From assembly GCF_003390375.1 (NCBI RefSeq), contig NZ_QUOT01000001.1, positions 2,170,001 to 2,234,000 of the forward strand: a DNA stretch of 64,000 nt, given 5' to 3'. The notes beneath the pieces are model-generated. The model did no database searches. It saw nothing but the letters and a program-made list of their open reading frames with translations, and was not told where the DNA came from. Below are positions 26,518-36,066 of the stretch, one piece after another. The first letter of the stretch is position 1; each line of letters starts with the position of its first letter. A program made the position numbers and the translations under genes. The stretch comes from Thalassotalea euphylliae (GTDB lineage Bacteria; Pseudomonadota; Gammaproteobacteria; Enterobacterales; Alteromonadaceae).

Positions 26518-27210
26518 CTACTTGCTCTTGCGGTTGTTGCGCTTCTTAGGCTTAGCTGGTGCTTCAACCTGTGCAGGCATACCACCGATAACTTCACCTT
26601 TGAAGATCCACACTTTGATACCGATAGTACCGTAAGTAGTTTCACCACGTGCAGTTGCGTAATCGATATCAGCACGTAAAGTGTGTAATGGTACACGGCC
26701 TTCACGGTACCACTCTGAACGAGCGATGTCCGCGCCGCCTAAACGACCACTAACTTCAACTTTGATACCTTTAGCACCTAAACGCATAGCGTTTTGTACG
26801 GCACGCTTCATCGCGCGACGGAACATAACACGACGCTCTAGTTGGCTAGCAATGCTGTCAGCAACTAGTTGTGCATCCATCTCTGGCTTACGTACTTCAG
26901 CAATGTTGATTTGCGCAGGTACACCAGCGATTTTAGATACGTGTACACGTAACTTTTCTACGTCTTCACCTTTCTTACCGATAACAACACCCGGACGAGC
27001 CGTGTGGATAGTTACGCGGATAGACTTAGCTGGACGCTCGATTACGATCTTCGATAACGAAGCACGCTTTAACTTTTCAGTTAAGTATTGACGTACTAAG
27101 TGATCACCATGAATGTTATCTGCAAACTCTTTAGTGCTTGCAAACCATGTAGACGCGAAAGGCTTGGTGATACCTAAGCGAATACCGGTAGGATGTACTT
27201 TTTGACCCAT
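26518..27210 (-). CDS. rpsC: 30S ribosomal protein S3
   Basis: A 230-residue protein at the mRNA entry site with helicase activity. The KH domain (about 39-107, GVVIGKKGEDVEKL) and the C-terminal domain are complete. The Lys-rich tail PAKPKKRNNRKSK is the normal disordered end. It lies between rplV and rplP. Confidence 0.98.
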   Translation of the reverse strand: MGQKVHPTGIRLGITKPFASTWFASTKEFADNIHGDHLVRQYLTEKLKRASLSKIVIERPAKSIRVTIHTARPGVVIGKKGEDVEKLRVHVSKIAGVPAQINIAEVRKPEMDAQLVADSIASQLERRVMFRRAMKRAVQNAMRLGAKGIKVEVSGRLGGADIARSEWYREGRVPLHTLRADIDYATARGETTYGTIGIKVWIFKGEVIGGMPAQVEAPAKPKKRNNRKSK

Positions 27211-27221
27211 ACTAATATCTC

Positions 27222-27554
27222 CTAGCTATCAGCTACAATCACAGTGATGTGACTAGTACGCTTAAGGATACGATCCGCGCGACCTTTCGCACGTGGCTTG
27301 ATACGTTTCATCGTAGGACCATCGTCAACCATAATAGTTTTAACGAATAATTCATCGATGTCTGCACCTTCGTTGTGCTCTGCATTAGCGATCGCTGAGT
27401 TTAGAACTTTCTTAACTAAAACAGCAGCTGATTTGTTGCTGTATTCTAAGATTTCTAACGCTTTTTCAACGTGAAGACCACGGATTTGGTCTACCACTAA
27501 ACGTGCTTTTTGCGCAGAACCACGGGCAAATTTATGTTTAGCAATTGCTTCCAT
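27222..27554 (-). CDS. rplV: 50S ribosomal protein L22
   Basis: A 110-residue protein whose long beta hairpin lines the exit tunnel constriction. The hairpin (about 80-100, DDGPTMKRIKPRAKGRADRI) is full length, with no deletion of the type that gives macrolide resistance. Confidence 0.98.
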   Translation of the reverse strand: MEAIAKHKFARGSAQKARLVVDQIRGLHVEKALEILEYSNKSAAVLVKKVLNSAIANAEHNEGADIDELFVKTIMVDDGPTMKRIKPRAKGRADRILKRTSHITVIVADS

Positions 27555-27565
27555 TTAACTTCCCC

Positions 27566-27844
27566 TTACTTCTTCTTCGCTTTCTTGTCCGCAGCGTGAC
27601 CGCGGTAAGTGCGAGTTGGTGCAAATTCACCTAATTTGTGACCGATCATTTCATCAGTTACAAATACAGGTACGTGTTGACGGCCATTATGGACAGCAAT
27701 GGTCAATCCGATCATGTTAGGGATGATCATTGAACGACGAGACCAAGTCTTAATAGGTTTCTTGTTCCCGCTTTCCAGAGCTTTCTCTACCTTCGTCAAC
27801 AAGTGTAGGTCAATAAATGGACCTTTCTTGAGAGAACGTGGCAT
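27566..27844 (-). CDS. rpsS: 30S ribosomal protein S19
   Basis: A 92-residue head protein beside S13. MPRSLKKGPFIDLHLL, WSRRSMIIPNMIG and HKLGEFAPTRTYRGHAADKK are all present. It lies between rplB and rplV. Confidence 0.98.
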   Translation of the reverse strand: MPRSLKKGPFIDLHLLTKVEKALESGNKKPIKTWSRRSMIIPNMIGLTIAVHNGRQHVPVFVTDEMIGHKLGEFAPTRTYRGHAADKKAKKK

Positions 27845-27875
27845 GGTATTTCCTCTTATTTAATAACTAGTACTA

Positions 27876-28700
27876 TTACTTAGTACGACGACGTACGATG
27901 AACTTATCAGTACGCTTGTTCTTACGAGTCTTGTAACCCTTAGTAGGTACACCCCAAGGTGATACTGGGTGACGACCACCTGAAGTACGACCTTCACCAC
28001 CACCGTGCGGGTGATCAACCGGGTTCATCGCCACACCACGTACGGTAGGACGAACACCACGCCAGCGCGAAGCACCAGCTTTACCAAGAGAACGTAACAT
28101 GTGCTCTGCGTTACCGATTTCACCTAAAGTTGCACGACATTCCGCTTCAACTTTACGCATTTCGCCTGAACGAAGACGTAGAGTTACGTAAGCGCCGTCT
28201 TTAGCAACTAATTGTGCATAAGTACCAGCAGCACGCGCGATTTGAGCACCTTTACCAGGCTTCAATTCGATTGCGTGGATTACACTACCTAGCGGCATGT
28301 TGCGAAGTGGCAACGTGTTACCTGCTTTGATAGGTGCATCTACACCAGACTGGATTGAATCGCCAGCTTGAACACCTTTAGGTGCTAAGATGTAACGACG
28401 CTCACCGTCTGCGTATAATACTAAAGCGATGTTTGCGCTGCGGTTTGGATCATATTCCAAACGCTCAACTTTTGCAGGGATACCGTCTTTAGTACGCTTA
28501 AAGTCAATTACGCGATAGTGATGCTTGTGACCACCACCAACGTGACGAACTGTAATACGACCAGTATTGTTACGACCGCCAGACTTAGAGTTTTTCTCTA
28601 AAAGTGGTGCGTAAGGCTTACCTTTGTACAAGTCCGGGTTAACCACTTTAACGACGTGGCGACGACCCGGAGAAGTTGGTTTACATTTAACTACAGCCAT
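27876..28700 (-). CDS. rplB: 50S ribosomal protein L2
   Basis: A 274-residue protein needed for subunit joining and peptidyl transferase assembly. The C-terminal region GVAMNPVDHPHGGGEGRT contains the conserved His (equivalent to E. coli His229) near the catalytic centre. It lies between rplW and rpsS. Confidence 0.98.
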   Translation of the reverse strand: MAVVKCKPTSPGRRHVVKVVNPDLYKGKPYAPLLEKNSKSGGRNNTGRITVRHVGGGHKHHYRVIDFKRTKDGIPAKVERLEYDPNRSANIALVLYADGERRYILAPKGVQAGDSIQSGVDAPIKAGNTLPLRNMPLGSVIHAIELKPGKGAQIARAAGTYAQLVAKDGAYVTLRLRSGEMRKVEAECRATLGEIGNAEHMLRSLGKAGASRWRGVRPTVRGVAMNPVDHPHGGGEGRTSGGRHPVSPWGVPTKGYKTRKNKRTDKFIVRRRTK

Positions 28701-28711
28701 TTGTACTTCTC

Positions 28712-29014
28712 CTATGCTTCTGCGCCAACGAAGTCGATGTCGCTACCTTCAGCAAGAGTAACGTACGCTTTCTTCCAGTCGCTACGACGACCAAAACGAG
28801 CACCTGTACGCTTTGTTTTACCCTTGACATTTAGAGTACGAACACCATCAACTTTTACTTCGAAAAGTTGCTCAACAGCGGCTTTGATTTCAGCTTTTGT
28901 AGCAGTAGTAGCTACTTTGAAAACAACCGTGTTGTTTGCTTCAGCAGCCATTGTTGCTTTTTCAGAAATGTTTGGTGCCAATAGCACTTTCAACAAACGT
29001 TCTTCGCTTATCAT
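28712..29014 (-). CDS. rplW: 50S ribosomal protein L23
   Basis: A 100-residue exit-tunnel protein that docks trigger factor. ERLLKVLLAPNISEKATM and VRTLNVKGKTKRTG are typical. Its start overlaps the rplD stop by 4 bases (ATGA), so the two are translationally coupled. Confidence 0.97.
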   Translation of the reverse strand: MISEERLLKVLLAPNISEKATMAAEANNTVVFKVATTATKAEIKAAVEQLFEVKVDGVRTLNVKGKTKRTGARFGRRSDWKKAYVTLAEGSDIDFVGAEA

Positions 29015-29616
29015 GCTAACATCTCCTCAATTTGCTTAACCGCACCAGCAGTCATTAATACTTTTTCGAAACCAACTAAAGAAACTGGGTCGATGCCTTG
29101 TACGTCACGAACGTCAACTTTGTATAAGTTGCGAGCAGATAAGAATAAGTTCTCGTCTACTTCTGGTGTAACGATTAATACATCTTTAAGTTCTAAACCT
29201 TTAAGCTTAGCAACTAATTCTTTAGTTTTAGGTGTATCTACTGCGAAGTCGTTAACAACCACTAAACGGTCTTGACGAACTAACTCAGAAAGGATGCTTT
29301 GGATCGCACCGCGATACATCTTACGGTTTACTTTTTGGCTGTGGTCTTGAGGACGTGCAGCGAATGTTACGCCACCAGTTCTCCAGATTGGACCACGAGT
29401 TGTACCAGCACGTGCACGGCCAGTACCTTTTTGACGCCATGGCTTTTTACCACCGCCGCTAACTTCAGAACGGTTCTTTTGCTTAACAGTACCTTGACGA
29501 GCACCTGCTGCGTAAGCAACAACTACTTGGTGTACTAAAGCTTCGTTGAATTCACGACCGAACGTTGCTTCTGAAACTTCAACAGCGCCTGACGCGTCTT
29601 TTAATGCTAATTCCAT
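29011..29616 (-). CDS. rplD: 50S ribosomal protein L4
   Basis: A 201-residue protein with an extended tunnel loop (about 45-100, VSGGGKKPWRQKGTGRAR). In E. coli it represses its own S10 operon through the leader. I start at ATG 29614-29616 (MELALKD), 6 bases after AGGAGA; the TTG one codon earlier is too close. It overlaps rplW by 4 bases. Confidence 0.97.
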   Translation of the reverse strand: MELALKDASGAVEVSEATFGREFNEALVHQVVVAYAAGARQGTVKQKNRSEVSGGGKKPWRQKGTGRARAGTTRGPIWRTGGVTFAARPQDHSQKVNRKMYRGAIQSILSELVRQDRLVVVNDFAVDTPKTKELVAKLKGLELKDVLIVTPEVDENLFLSARNLYKVDVRDVQGIDPVSLVGFEKVLMTAGAVKQIEEMLA

Positions 29617-29634
29617 CAAAATTCTCCTCAGACG

Positions 29635-30273
29635 TTAGGCTTTAACAGCTGGCTTGATGATTACGTCAGCGTTTACGTGACCCGGAACTGCACCTTTAAT
29701 AAGAAGCAAGTTACGTTCAGCATCTACGCGAACTAACTCAAGGTTTTGCGTAGTAACTTTCGCAGCACCCATGTGACCAGACATTTTTTTGCCTTTAAAT
29801 ACGCGACCTGGTGTTTGACATTGACCGATTGAACCGTTTGAACGGTGAGACAATGAGTTACCGTGTGACATATCTTGAGTACGGAAATTCCAACGCTTGA
29901 TACCGCCTTGGAAACCTTTACCCTTTGAAGTGCCTGTCACGTCTACTAATTTAGTATCGTTGAATAGCTCAACAGTGATTTCGCTACCAGTTGCTAATTC
30001 TGCACCTTCGCCTTCCGCTAAACGGAATTCCCATAAACCACGACCTGCTTCGATACCTGCTTTCGCAAAGTGACCAGCTGCTGGCTTGTTTACACGGTTA
30101 GCTTTTTTAGCACCAGTTGTAACTTGAATCGCTGAGTAACCATCGTTGTCTACAGTTTTTACCTGAGCAACACGGTTAGCTTCAACTTCTAGGACAGTTA
30201 CTGGAGTTGAAACGCCATCTTCAGAGAAGATGCGAGTCATACCAACTTTACGTCCAACTAGACCTATAGTCAT
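29635..30273 (-). CDS. rplC: 50S ribosomal protein L3
   Basis: A 212-residue protein near the peptidyl transferase centre. It carries the conserved segment GGIKRWNFRTQDMSHGNS, including the Gln that PrmB methylates in E. coli (Gln150), and GQCQTPGRVFKGKKMSGHMG. It is the second gene of the S10 operon. Confidence 0.98.
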   Translation of the reverse strand: MTIGLVGRKVGMTRIFSEDGVSTPVTVLEVEANRVAQVKTVDNDGYSAIQVTTGAKKANRVNKPAAGHFAKAGIEAGRGLWEFRLAEGEGAELATGSEITVELFNDTKLVDVTGTSKGKGFQGGIKRWNFRTQDMSHGNSLSHRSNGSIGQCQTPGRVFKGKKMSGHMGAAKVTTQNLELVRVDAERNLLLIKGAVPGHVNADVIIKPAVKA

Positions 30274-30287
30274 GTTAAAACCCCCTA

Positions 30288-30599
30288 TTAACCCAAGCTA
30301 ATTTGAACGTCGACACCAGCTGCTAAGTCTAAACGCATTAATGCATCAACAGTCTTTTCAGTTGGTTCTACGATATCAATTAAACGCTTGTGAGTACGAA
30401 TCTCGTACTGGTCACGCGCATCTTTGTTAACGTGTGGAGAAATCAAAACAGTGAAACGCTCTTTGCGCGTTGGTAATGGAATAGGACCACGAACCTGTGC
30501 ACCAGTGCGTTTAGCAGTGTCAACGATCTCTGCTGTAGATTGATCAATCAAACGATGATCGAACGCTTTCAAACGAATGCGAATTCTTTGATTTGACAT
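30288..30599 (-). CDS. rpsJ: 30S ribosomal protein S10 (NusE)
   Basis: A 103-residue head protein that also acts in transcription antitermination and NusG-mediated coupling. MSNQRIRIRLKAFDHRLID and RTHKRLIDIVEPT are typical. It opens the S10 operon after a leader of about 190 bases. NusG is encoded in the same window. Confidence 0.98.
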   Translation of the reverse strand: MSNQRIRIRLKAFDHRLIDQSTAEIVDTAKRTGAQVRGPIPLPTRKERFTVLISPHVNKDARDQYEIRTHKRLIDIVEPTEKTVDALMRLDLAAGVDVQISLG

Positions 30600-30787
30600 T
30601 TATCAAATCCCCTAATAAAAGAACGAACAAAGTACAGCCCATCGCCTTCATAGTGATTGAAGGGGGGTGTACCGATTATTTCATTCGACTCCCAATCGGA
30701 GTCGCTGTATAGCAAGAATTACTTGGCTTTGGCCGAAACCAGAAACTAAATAATCTTTACATCTCACGTAGGCATTCGCCAACGTGG
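30600..30787 (-). promoter_or_regulatory. S10-operon leader RNA (candidate L4-regulated)
   Basis: The transcript from the promoter at 30794-30821 has a leader of about 190 bases with two hairpins: GCGACTCC-GATT-GGGAGTCG, and a larger one closed by GTACA/TGTAC with inner arms CCTTCA/TGAAGG. E. coli has a leader of similar size whose last hairpins mediate L4-dependent attenuation. The correspondence is inferred from length, position and hairpin layout. Confidence 0.5.
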
Positions 30788-30793
30788 ACGCGC

Positions 30794-30821
30794 ATTATAC
30801 TTAAACTGCTTAAAAGTGCAA
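30794..30821 (-). promoter_or_regulatory. S10-operon promoter
   Basis: TTGCAC (-35) and TATAAT (-10) are 16 bases apart, followed by a G/C-rich discriminator GCGCGTCC. It lies about 190 bases before rpsJ. Confidence 0.7.
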
Positions 30822-30860
30822 CACTTAATTTGAATGCCAGTTTCCGGTGAGCGAATAAAA

Positions 30861-32837
30861 CTATGTGCTAAGTAAATGATTCAGTTTTTGTTTAACCTCG
30901 GCATAAGGCAATTGCTGACACAAACCAAAACCGCTCAGTGATTTAACTTTATGGCGACCGAAAAGTGGCACTGTCATGCCAGCGAGGAATCGACTTATCG
31001 TGGTGATTGAAATTGGTTGGTCAACTTTAGGGGATAAATGCGTTACCAATTCATTAGCCACAGCTTTGATCACGCTATCTTCTGGCCACATGCTTTGTGT
31101 AGATAGTGTAAGGTTTGCCACCTGACCTCGACAGACGCTGCAATGACCACACTGATCAGGCGCTTGGTTATCATCAAAGTAATTGGCGAGTTGCGCGGTT
31201 AAACAATCAGCAGAATTGAAAAACGCCACTAATCGGCTTAAACGCGCAATCTCTTTGCTTTCGTTACTGGCAAAGTAATCAGCCAAGTAGCCAGCTAATC
31301 CTTCATTATTTAAAGCCTGCTGATTAACCCGATAAACATCGGTCACTTGTTTGGTTTCGATAACGATTAAACCTTTATCGGCTAGATACTCAAGTGCCGT
31401 TAAAATACGTTTGCGATCACTACCGCTATGGTGGCTGATGGCATCAAAATCAGGCTGATACCAAACTTTTTTACCAGCAGAATAATCGAAAACGGTTTGT
31501 AAAAACTGCTGTCGCTCGCCCTCAAACATGGCGACGATTTCTTGCGCTGTGCTAACAAACTTAAACTTTACTTCCGCAAAGTAGCTATAACTCGCCTGCA
31601 GTACACCCGCTAGCTCAAGTTGCACTAATAAAGTTTTGAGTGGTAGCTGTTTAATATTACTGGCAGTCGATAATCGATGTAATTGTAAAGACCAATTACC
31701 ATGTTCCTGCTCTTCGCGAATATCATTAAGTACATGTTCGATACCGGTTTGCTCGGGCGTGTCACCATAAACGAAGTTTTCCAATACGGTTAAACCATCA
31801 AGATTTGCTAGCACAATGCAATTGCTTGGCTGACCATCTCGCCCTGCACGACCAATTTCTTGGCTATAGTTTTCAATCGACTTGGGCAGGTCATAATGAA
31901 TCACGAAGCGGATATCACTTTTATCCACCCCCATACCAAAGGCAATGGTGGCAACGACCACTTGAGTTTCCCCAGCCATAAACCGTTGCTGAATATCACT
32001 GCGTACTTCATTGTCTAATCCAGCATGATAAGCTTTAGCATTGATACCTTGCAGGATAAGAAAACTTGCCACCTGCTCGGCGGATTGTTGCAAGGTGACA
32101 TAAACGACACCATTTACGAAACCATTGGGGTTTTGCCCTTTTGATTGCTGCTGTTGTTTCTGCTCCGCGACTACCTTTAACAATTGCGCCTGCTTTTGTT
32201 CCTCAACACAAGCAACCACAGATAAATCCAAGTTTTGGCGATAAAAGCCGGTTTGTACGATATGCTCAGGTGCGATGGCAAAGCGCTCTGCCATATCTTG
32301 TTTCACTTGTTTGGTTGCGGTTGCAGTTAATAGTAGCGTTAACGGAATATTTAGCTCTTTGGCGTAAGTGGGCAGCTTTAGATAGTCCGGACGAAAGTTA
32401 TGCCCCCACTCGGAGACACAATGTGCTTCATCCACGACGAGCATAGAAATAGGTAAACGATGAATCAGTTGCCGAAAGCGTTCATTCTTAAAGCGTTCGA
32501 CCGATACCATCAATATTTTGATTTCGCCGTTATTTAGCCCCTGCACTACACCTTGATGTTCTTCATAGCTTAGCGTTGAATCAATACTCGCAGCATTAAT
32601 ACCTTTACTGCGTAAAAATCCTAATTGGTCTTTCATTAACGCTAATAAAGGTGACACCACTAAAGTTAGGTGCGGTAAATGCAGTGCCGCTAATTGATAA
32701 CATAAGGACTTACCCGAGCCGGTTGGAAATATCGCCAATGAAGAATTGCCAGCCAAAAGTTGCTGAACCACTTGCTCTTGCCCTGCCCTAAATTGGTCAA
32801 AGCCGAAATACTGTTGTAATGAGGGGGTTAAATTCAT
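30861..32837 (-). CDS. RecQ-family ATP-dependent DNA helicase
   Basis: A 658-residue superfamily 2 helicase that unwinds 3'-tailed DNA. Walker A FPTGSGKS (37-44), the DEAHC box VVDEAHCVSEWGH and motif VI YSQEIGRAGRDGQ are intact. A zinc-binding cysteine group follows (DCLTAQL ... DQCGHCSVC, about 553-578). The C-terminal region does not look like an HRDC domain, so this is a RecQ relative and may be a paralogue of true RecQ. Start ATG 32835-32837 has AAGGA 7 bases upstream. It lies downstream of no operon partner, between rpsJ and the divergent fusA2. Confidence 0.88.
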   Translation of the reverse strand: MNLTPSLQQYFGFDQFRAGQEQVVQQLLAGNSSLAIFPTGSGKSLCYQLAALHLPHLTLVVSPLLALMKDQLGFLRSKGINAASIDSTLSYEEHQGVVQGLNNGEIKILMVSVERFKNERFRQLIHRLPISMLVVDEAHCVSEWGHNFRPDYLKLPTYAKELNIPLTLLLTATATKQVKQDMAERFAIAPEHIVQTGFYRQNLDLSVVACVEEQKQAQLLKVVAEQKQQQQSKGQNPNGFVNGVVYVTLQQSAEQVASFLILQGINAKAYHAGLDNEVRSDIQQRFMAGETQVVVATIAFGMGVDKSDIRFVIHYDLPKSIENYSQEIGRAGRDGQPSNCIVLANLDGLTVLENFVYGDTPEQTGIEHVLNDIREEQEHGNWSLQLHRLSTASNIKQLPLKTLLVQLELAGVLQASYSYFAEVKFKFVSTAQEIVAMFEGERQQFLQTVFDYSAGKKVWYQPDFDAISHHSGSDRKRILTALEYLADKGLIVIETKQVTDVYRVNQQALNNEGLAGYLADYFASNESKEIARLSRLVAFFNSADCLTAQLANYFDDNQAPDQCGHCSVCRGQVANLTLSTQSMWPEDSVIKAVANELVTHLSPKVDQPISITTISRFLAGMTVPLFGRHKVKSLSGFGLCQQLPYAEVKQKLNHLLST

Positions 32838-33178
32838 CACAAATTCCTTTTGCTATTGTTATGCGCAATTATTTTGCCGTGCTTAAACGCGACGTTCTTA
32901 TTTTGCTCAGTTAATACTTGTGCCATTAAGCTTTTATCATTTTGGATATTGTAAGGGTGCATTGATGAAGTGATCATCCGATCAACCATACCTATATAAG
33001 CACATATTATAGGGTTAGTACTGAGCCACAGTGTTATCAGTTTAACGCAGTCCATAGCGTAAATAGTTAACTAATTACTATAACATTAGCTGAAACCTGG
33101 TTAGCACTTATTTACCTGCAAGAATACGCTAAATTGACACAGTTCAGTGACGAAAAGATTAATTTCAACTTTTTCTAT
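32838..33178. other. intergenic region between recQ-like gene and fusA2
   Basis: AT-rich divergent promoter region. A minus-strand reading frame of 72 codons (32837-33055) is present but has no family resemblance and no good start site, so it is not called. Promoter elements of fusA2 follow at 33179-33206. Confidence 0.5.
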
Positions 33179-33179
33179 G

Positions 33180-33206
33180 TTGGTTTTCGTTAAGTTCTGG
33201 TATACT
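33180..33206 (+). promoter_or_regulatory. candidate fusA2 promoter
   Basis: TATACT at 33201-33206 is followed by CGCGCGG, a strongly G/C-rich discriminator. TTGGTT is the best -35 candidate at about 15 bases, which is short. The architecture resembles the ribosomal promoters in this window. Confidence 0.5.
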
Positions 33207-33267
33207 CGCGCGGTTTTTAATCACTAACCCCTAATTGATTTTAATTAGGTACAAGCAGAGCAAGAAA

Positions 33268-35352
33268 ATGGCAGATTTATCAAAATACAGAAATATTGGT
33301 ATTTTCGCTCACGTTGATGCTGGTAAAACCACAACAACTGAACGAATTTTGAAACTTACAGGTATGATCCACAAGATCGGTGAAGTTCACGATGGTGAAT
33401 CTACTACTGACTTCATGGAGCAAGAAGCTGAGCGTGGTATTACTATCCAGTCTGCTGCTGTTACTTGTGAGTGGAAAAAGCACCGTTTTAACGTAATCGA
33501 CACCCCGGGTCACGTTGACTTCACAGTTGAAGTTTACCGTTCTCTTAAAGTTCTTGATGGTGGTATTGGTGTATTCTGTGGTTCTGGTGGTGTTGAGCCG
33601 CAATCAGAAACTAACTGGCGTTACGCGAACGAGTCAAAAGTTGCTCGTTTGATCTTCGTTAACAAGTTAGACCGTTTAGGTGCAAACTTCTTCCGCGTTA
33701 AAGACCAAGTGAAAAACGTACTTGGCGCTAACCCACTAGTTATGACTTTACCAATTGGTGAAGAAGATAACTTCGTTGGTGTTGTTGACGTATTAAGCCA
33801 AAAAGCTTACGTATGGGATGATTCAGGTCAACCAGAAAACTACGAAGTTCAAGACATTCCAGCAGACATGGTAGACCAAGCTGCTGAGTACCGTGAAATG
33901 TTAATCGAAACTGCACTAGAAGCAGACGATGACTTATTAATGGAATACATGGAAGGTGTTGAGCCTTCTGAAGAGCAAATCAAAGCCTGTATCCGTAAAG
34001 GTACAAACGAGTTATTGTTCTTCCCTACATACTGTGGTTCTGCGTTCAAGAACAAAGGTATGCAATTGCTTCTTGACGCTGTTGTTGACTACTTACCGTC
34101 ACCAACTGAAGTACCACCTCAGCCATTAACTGATGAAGAAGGTGAGCCTACTGGTGAACACGCTATTGTTGACGCTGAAGAGCCGTTCCGTGCATTAGCA
34201 TTCAAAATTATGGATGACCGTTTCGGTGCACTTACGTTCGTACGTGTATACTCTGGTCGCATCAAGAAAGGTGATACAGTACTTAACTCGTTCACTGGTA
34301 AAACTGAGCGTATCGGCCGTATGGTTGAGATGCAAGCGGAAGACCGTACTGAGCTTACTGAAGCACAAGCGGGTGACATTCTTGCTATCGTAGGTATGAA
34401 GAACGTTCAAACAGGTCACACATTATGTGATGTGAAACAACCTTGTACGCTTGAAGCGATGGTATTCCCAGAGCCAGTAATCTCAATCGCTGTTTCTCCA
34501 AAAGAGAAAGGTGGTGCTGAGAAGATGGGTATCGCGATCGGTAAGATGGTTGCAGAAGATCCAACGTTCCAAGTTGAAACTGACGAAGATTCAGGTGAAA
34601 CCATCCTTAAAGGTATGGGTGAACTTCACTTAGACATCAAAGTTGACATCCTTAAGCGTACTTACGGTGTTGAACTAGAAGTTGGTAAGCCACAAGTAGC
34701 GTACCGTGAAACGATCACACAAGCGATTGAAGATTCTTACACGCATAAGAAACAATCTGGTGGTTCTGGTCAGTTCGGTAAGATCGACTACCGCATCAAG
34801 CCAGGTGAGCCAAACTCAGGCTTCACATTTAAGTCTACCGTTGTAGGTGGTAACGTTCCTAAGGAATTCTTCCCTGCAATCGAGAAAGGCTTTAAAGGAA
34901 TGATGGATCAAGGTGTTCTAGCTGGCTTCCCAGTATTAGACGTTGAGATCGAATTATTCGACGGTGGTTTCCACGCAGTTGACTCGTCAGCAGTAGCGTT
35001 CGAAATCGCAGCGAAAGGCGCTTTCCGTCAATCAATTCCAAAAGCTGGTGCACAACTTCTTGAGCCAATCATGAAAGTTGACGTGTTCACGCCAGAAGAC
35101 AACGTTGGTGACGTAATTGGTGACCTTAACCGTCGTCGCGGTATGATCAAAGACCAAGAAGCTGGTACTACTGGCGTTCGCATTAAAGCAGACGTTCCAT
35201 TATCAGAAATGTTTGGTTACATCGGTCACTTACGCACAATCACTTCAGGTCGTGGTCAATTCTCTATGGAATTCAGCCACTACGCAGCAGCACCACAGAA
35301 CGTTGCTGAAGAAGTTATCGCTGAAGTTAAAGCACGTAACGAAGCTAAGTAA
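33268..35352 (+). CDS. fusA2: second elongation factor G (EF-G2)
   Basis: A 694-residue translational GTPase. G1 is AHVDAGKTTTTER (about 14-26), G3 DTPGHVDF and G4 NKLDR; domains II-V follow the EF-G plan, with the domain IV loop region VGGNVPKEFFPAIEKGF. It is clearly distinct from the fusA product at 39170-41266. Second EF-Gs may specialise in translocation or ribosome recycling, or act under stress; the role here is not known. I start at ATG 33268 (MADLSKYRNIGIFAHVD); the upstream TTG has no Shine-Dalgarno support. Codon use looks like that of a highly expressed gene. It is on the plus strand, against the superoperon. Confidence 0.92.
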   Translation: MADLSKYRNIGIFAHVDAGKTTTTERILKLTGMIHKIGEVHDGESTTDFMEQEAERGITIQSAAVTCEWKKHRFNVIDTPGHVDFTVEVYRSLKVLDGGIGVFCGSGGVEPQSETNWRYANESKVARLIFVNKLDRLGANFFRVKDQVKNVLGANPLVMTLPIGEEDNFVGVVDVLSQKAYVWDDSGQPENYEVQDIPADMVDQAAEYREMLIETALEADDDLLMEYMEGVEPSEEQIKACIRKGTNELLFFPTYCGSAFKNKGMQLLLDAVVDYLPSPTEVPPQPLTDEEGEPTGEHAIVDAEEPFRALAFKIMDDRFGALTFVRVYSGRIKKGDTVLNSFTGKTERIGRMVEMQAEDRTELTEAQAGDILAIVGMKNVQTGHTLCDVKQPCTLEAMVFPEPVISIAVSPKEKGGAEKMGIAIGKMVAEDPTFQVETDEDSGETILKGMGELHLDIKVDILKRTYGVELEVGKPQVAYRETITQAIEDSYTHKKQSGGSGQFGKIDYRIKPGEPNSGFTFKSTVVGGNVPKEFFPAIEKGFKGMMDQGVLAGFPVLDVEIELFDGGFHAVDSSAVAFEIAAKGAFRQSIPKAGAQLLEPIMKVDVFTPEDNVGDVIGDLNRRRGMIKDQEAGTTGVRIKADVPLSEMFGYIGHLRTITSGRGQFSMEFSHYAAAPQNVAEEVIAEVKARNEAK

Positions 35353-35374
35353 TTTAGTTTTTTAAAGTGTTTCG

Positions 35375-35402
35375 AAAAGCCTCGCTAATGCGGGGCTTTT
35401 TT
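35375..35402 (+). terminator. terminator of fusA2
   Basis: AAAGCCTCGC-TAAT-GCGGGGCTTT, with one G-T pair, is followed by a T run. It lies 23 bases after the stop codon. Confidence 0.9.
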
Positions 35403-35571
35403 ATATCTGTTTTTCAACTACACAATGGAAGCCAGAAATTTCAATTAGCGCTGCTTCTGGCAATGTTATCTATTTTGGAATAGTAAAATTACACTCACTA
35501 ATTAGCATAGCCATTGACTAATCAATTTAGCTCGGCAAAATAAGCTGCTAGTGATGTAATGGTTTAACGCT

Positions 35572-36048
35572 ATGTTACCACTTAATAAAATTTCCAAACT
35601 AAAACTACTTGAGATAATTGGTCGCATAAATTTCTTTAAGGGCTTTACCATAGCGCAGCGTGAGTTACTGCTCCAAAAAAGTAAAGTCTATAACTGTAAG
35701 CCAAATCAATTTGTGCAATCTGAGTTAGATCACAACAGTCATTTCTATATCGTGCTATCCGGTGAAGTAGAAATACTTAAACAAGGAGGCTCTCAAGCGC
35801 TTGGTGTTATCAAAGCAGGTCAGTTTATAGGTGAAGGTAGCTTTATTAAGAAAAGGCCTAAAAGTGCTACTGCTAAAGCCTTAAACGAAGTTATTGTGCT
35901 TTGTATGGATCAAGACACCTTGCATGGCCTGCCACATGCTTTGAAGGGCAAATTTAAAGATGCCGTTATTGAAGGAATGGCAGAGCGAATTGTATACCTT
36001 AGCGGACAAATCCAAGATTTTCATCACAAGTACTCCCCTGAAAGCTGA
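35572..36048 (+). CDS. cyclic nucleotide-binding domain protein
   Basis: A 158-residue protein consisting of one cNMP-binding (CAP-type) beta barrel at about 20-130 (FYIVLSGEVEILKQGG, GQFIGEGSFI). The phosphate-binding cassette is GEGSFIKKRPKSATAKA, where the canonical Arg is within a basic stretch, so ligand binding is plausible but unproven. No DNA-binding or enzymatic domain is attached. The short basic and acidic tail ends HHKYSPES. It stands alone, converging on the TonB-domain gene. No clear Shine-Dalgarno is seen; the start is the first ATG. Confidence 0.75.
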   Translation: MLPLNKISKLKLLEIIGRINFFKGFTIAQRELLLQKSKVYNCKPNQFVQSELDHNSHFYIVLSGEVEILKQGGSQALGVIKAGQFIGEGSFIKKRPKSATAKALNEVIVLCMDQDTLHGLPHALKGKFKDAVIEGMAERIVYLSGQIQDFHHKYSPES

Positions 36049-36066
36049 TCGCACTTAGCGATCACC

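Noticed and set aside
32837..33055. 72-codon minus-strand frame upstream of the RecQ-like gene
   Set aside because: No family resemblance, no good start site, and it lies in a divergent promoter region.
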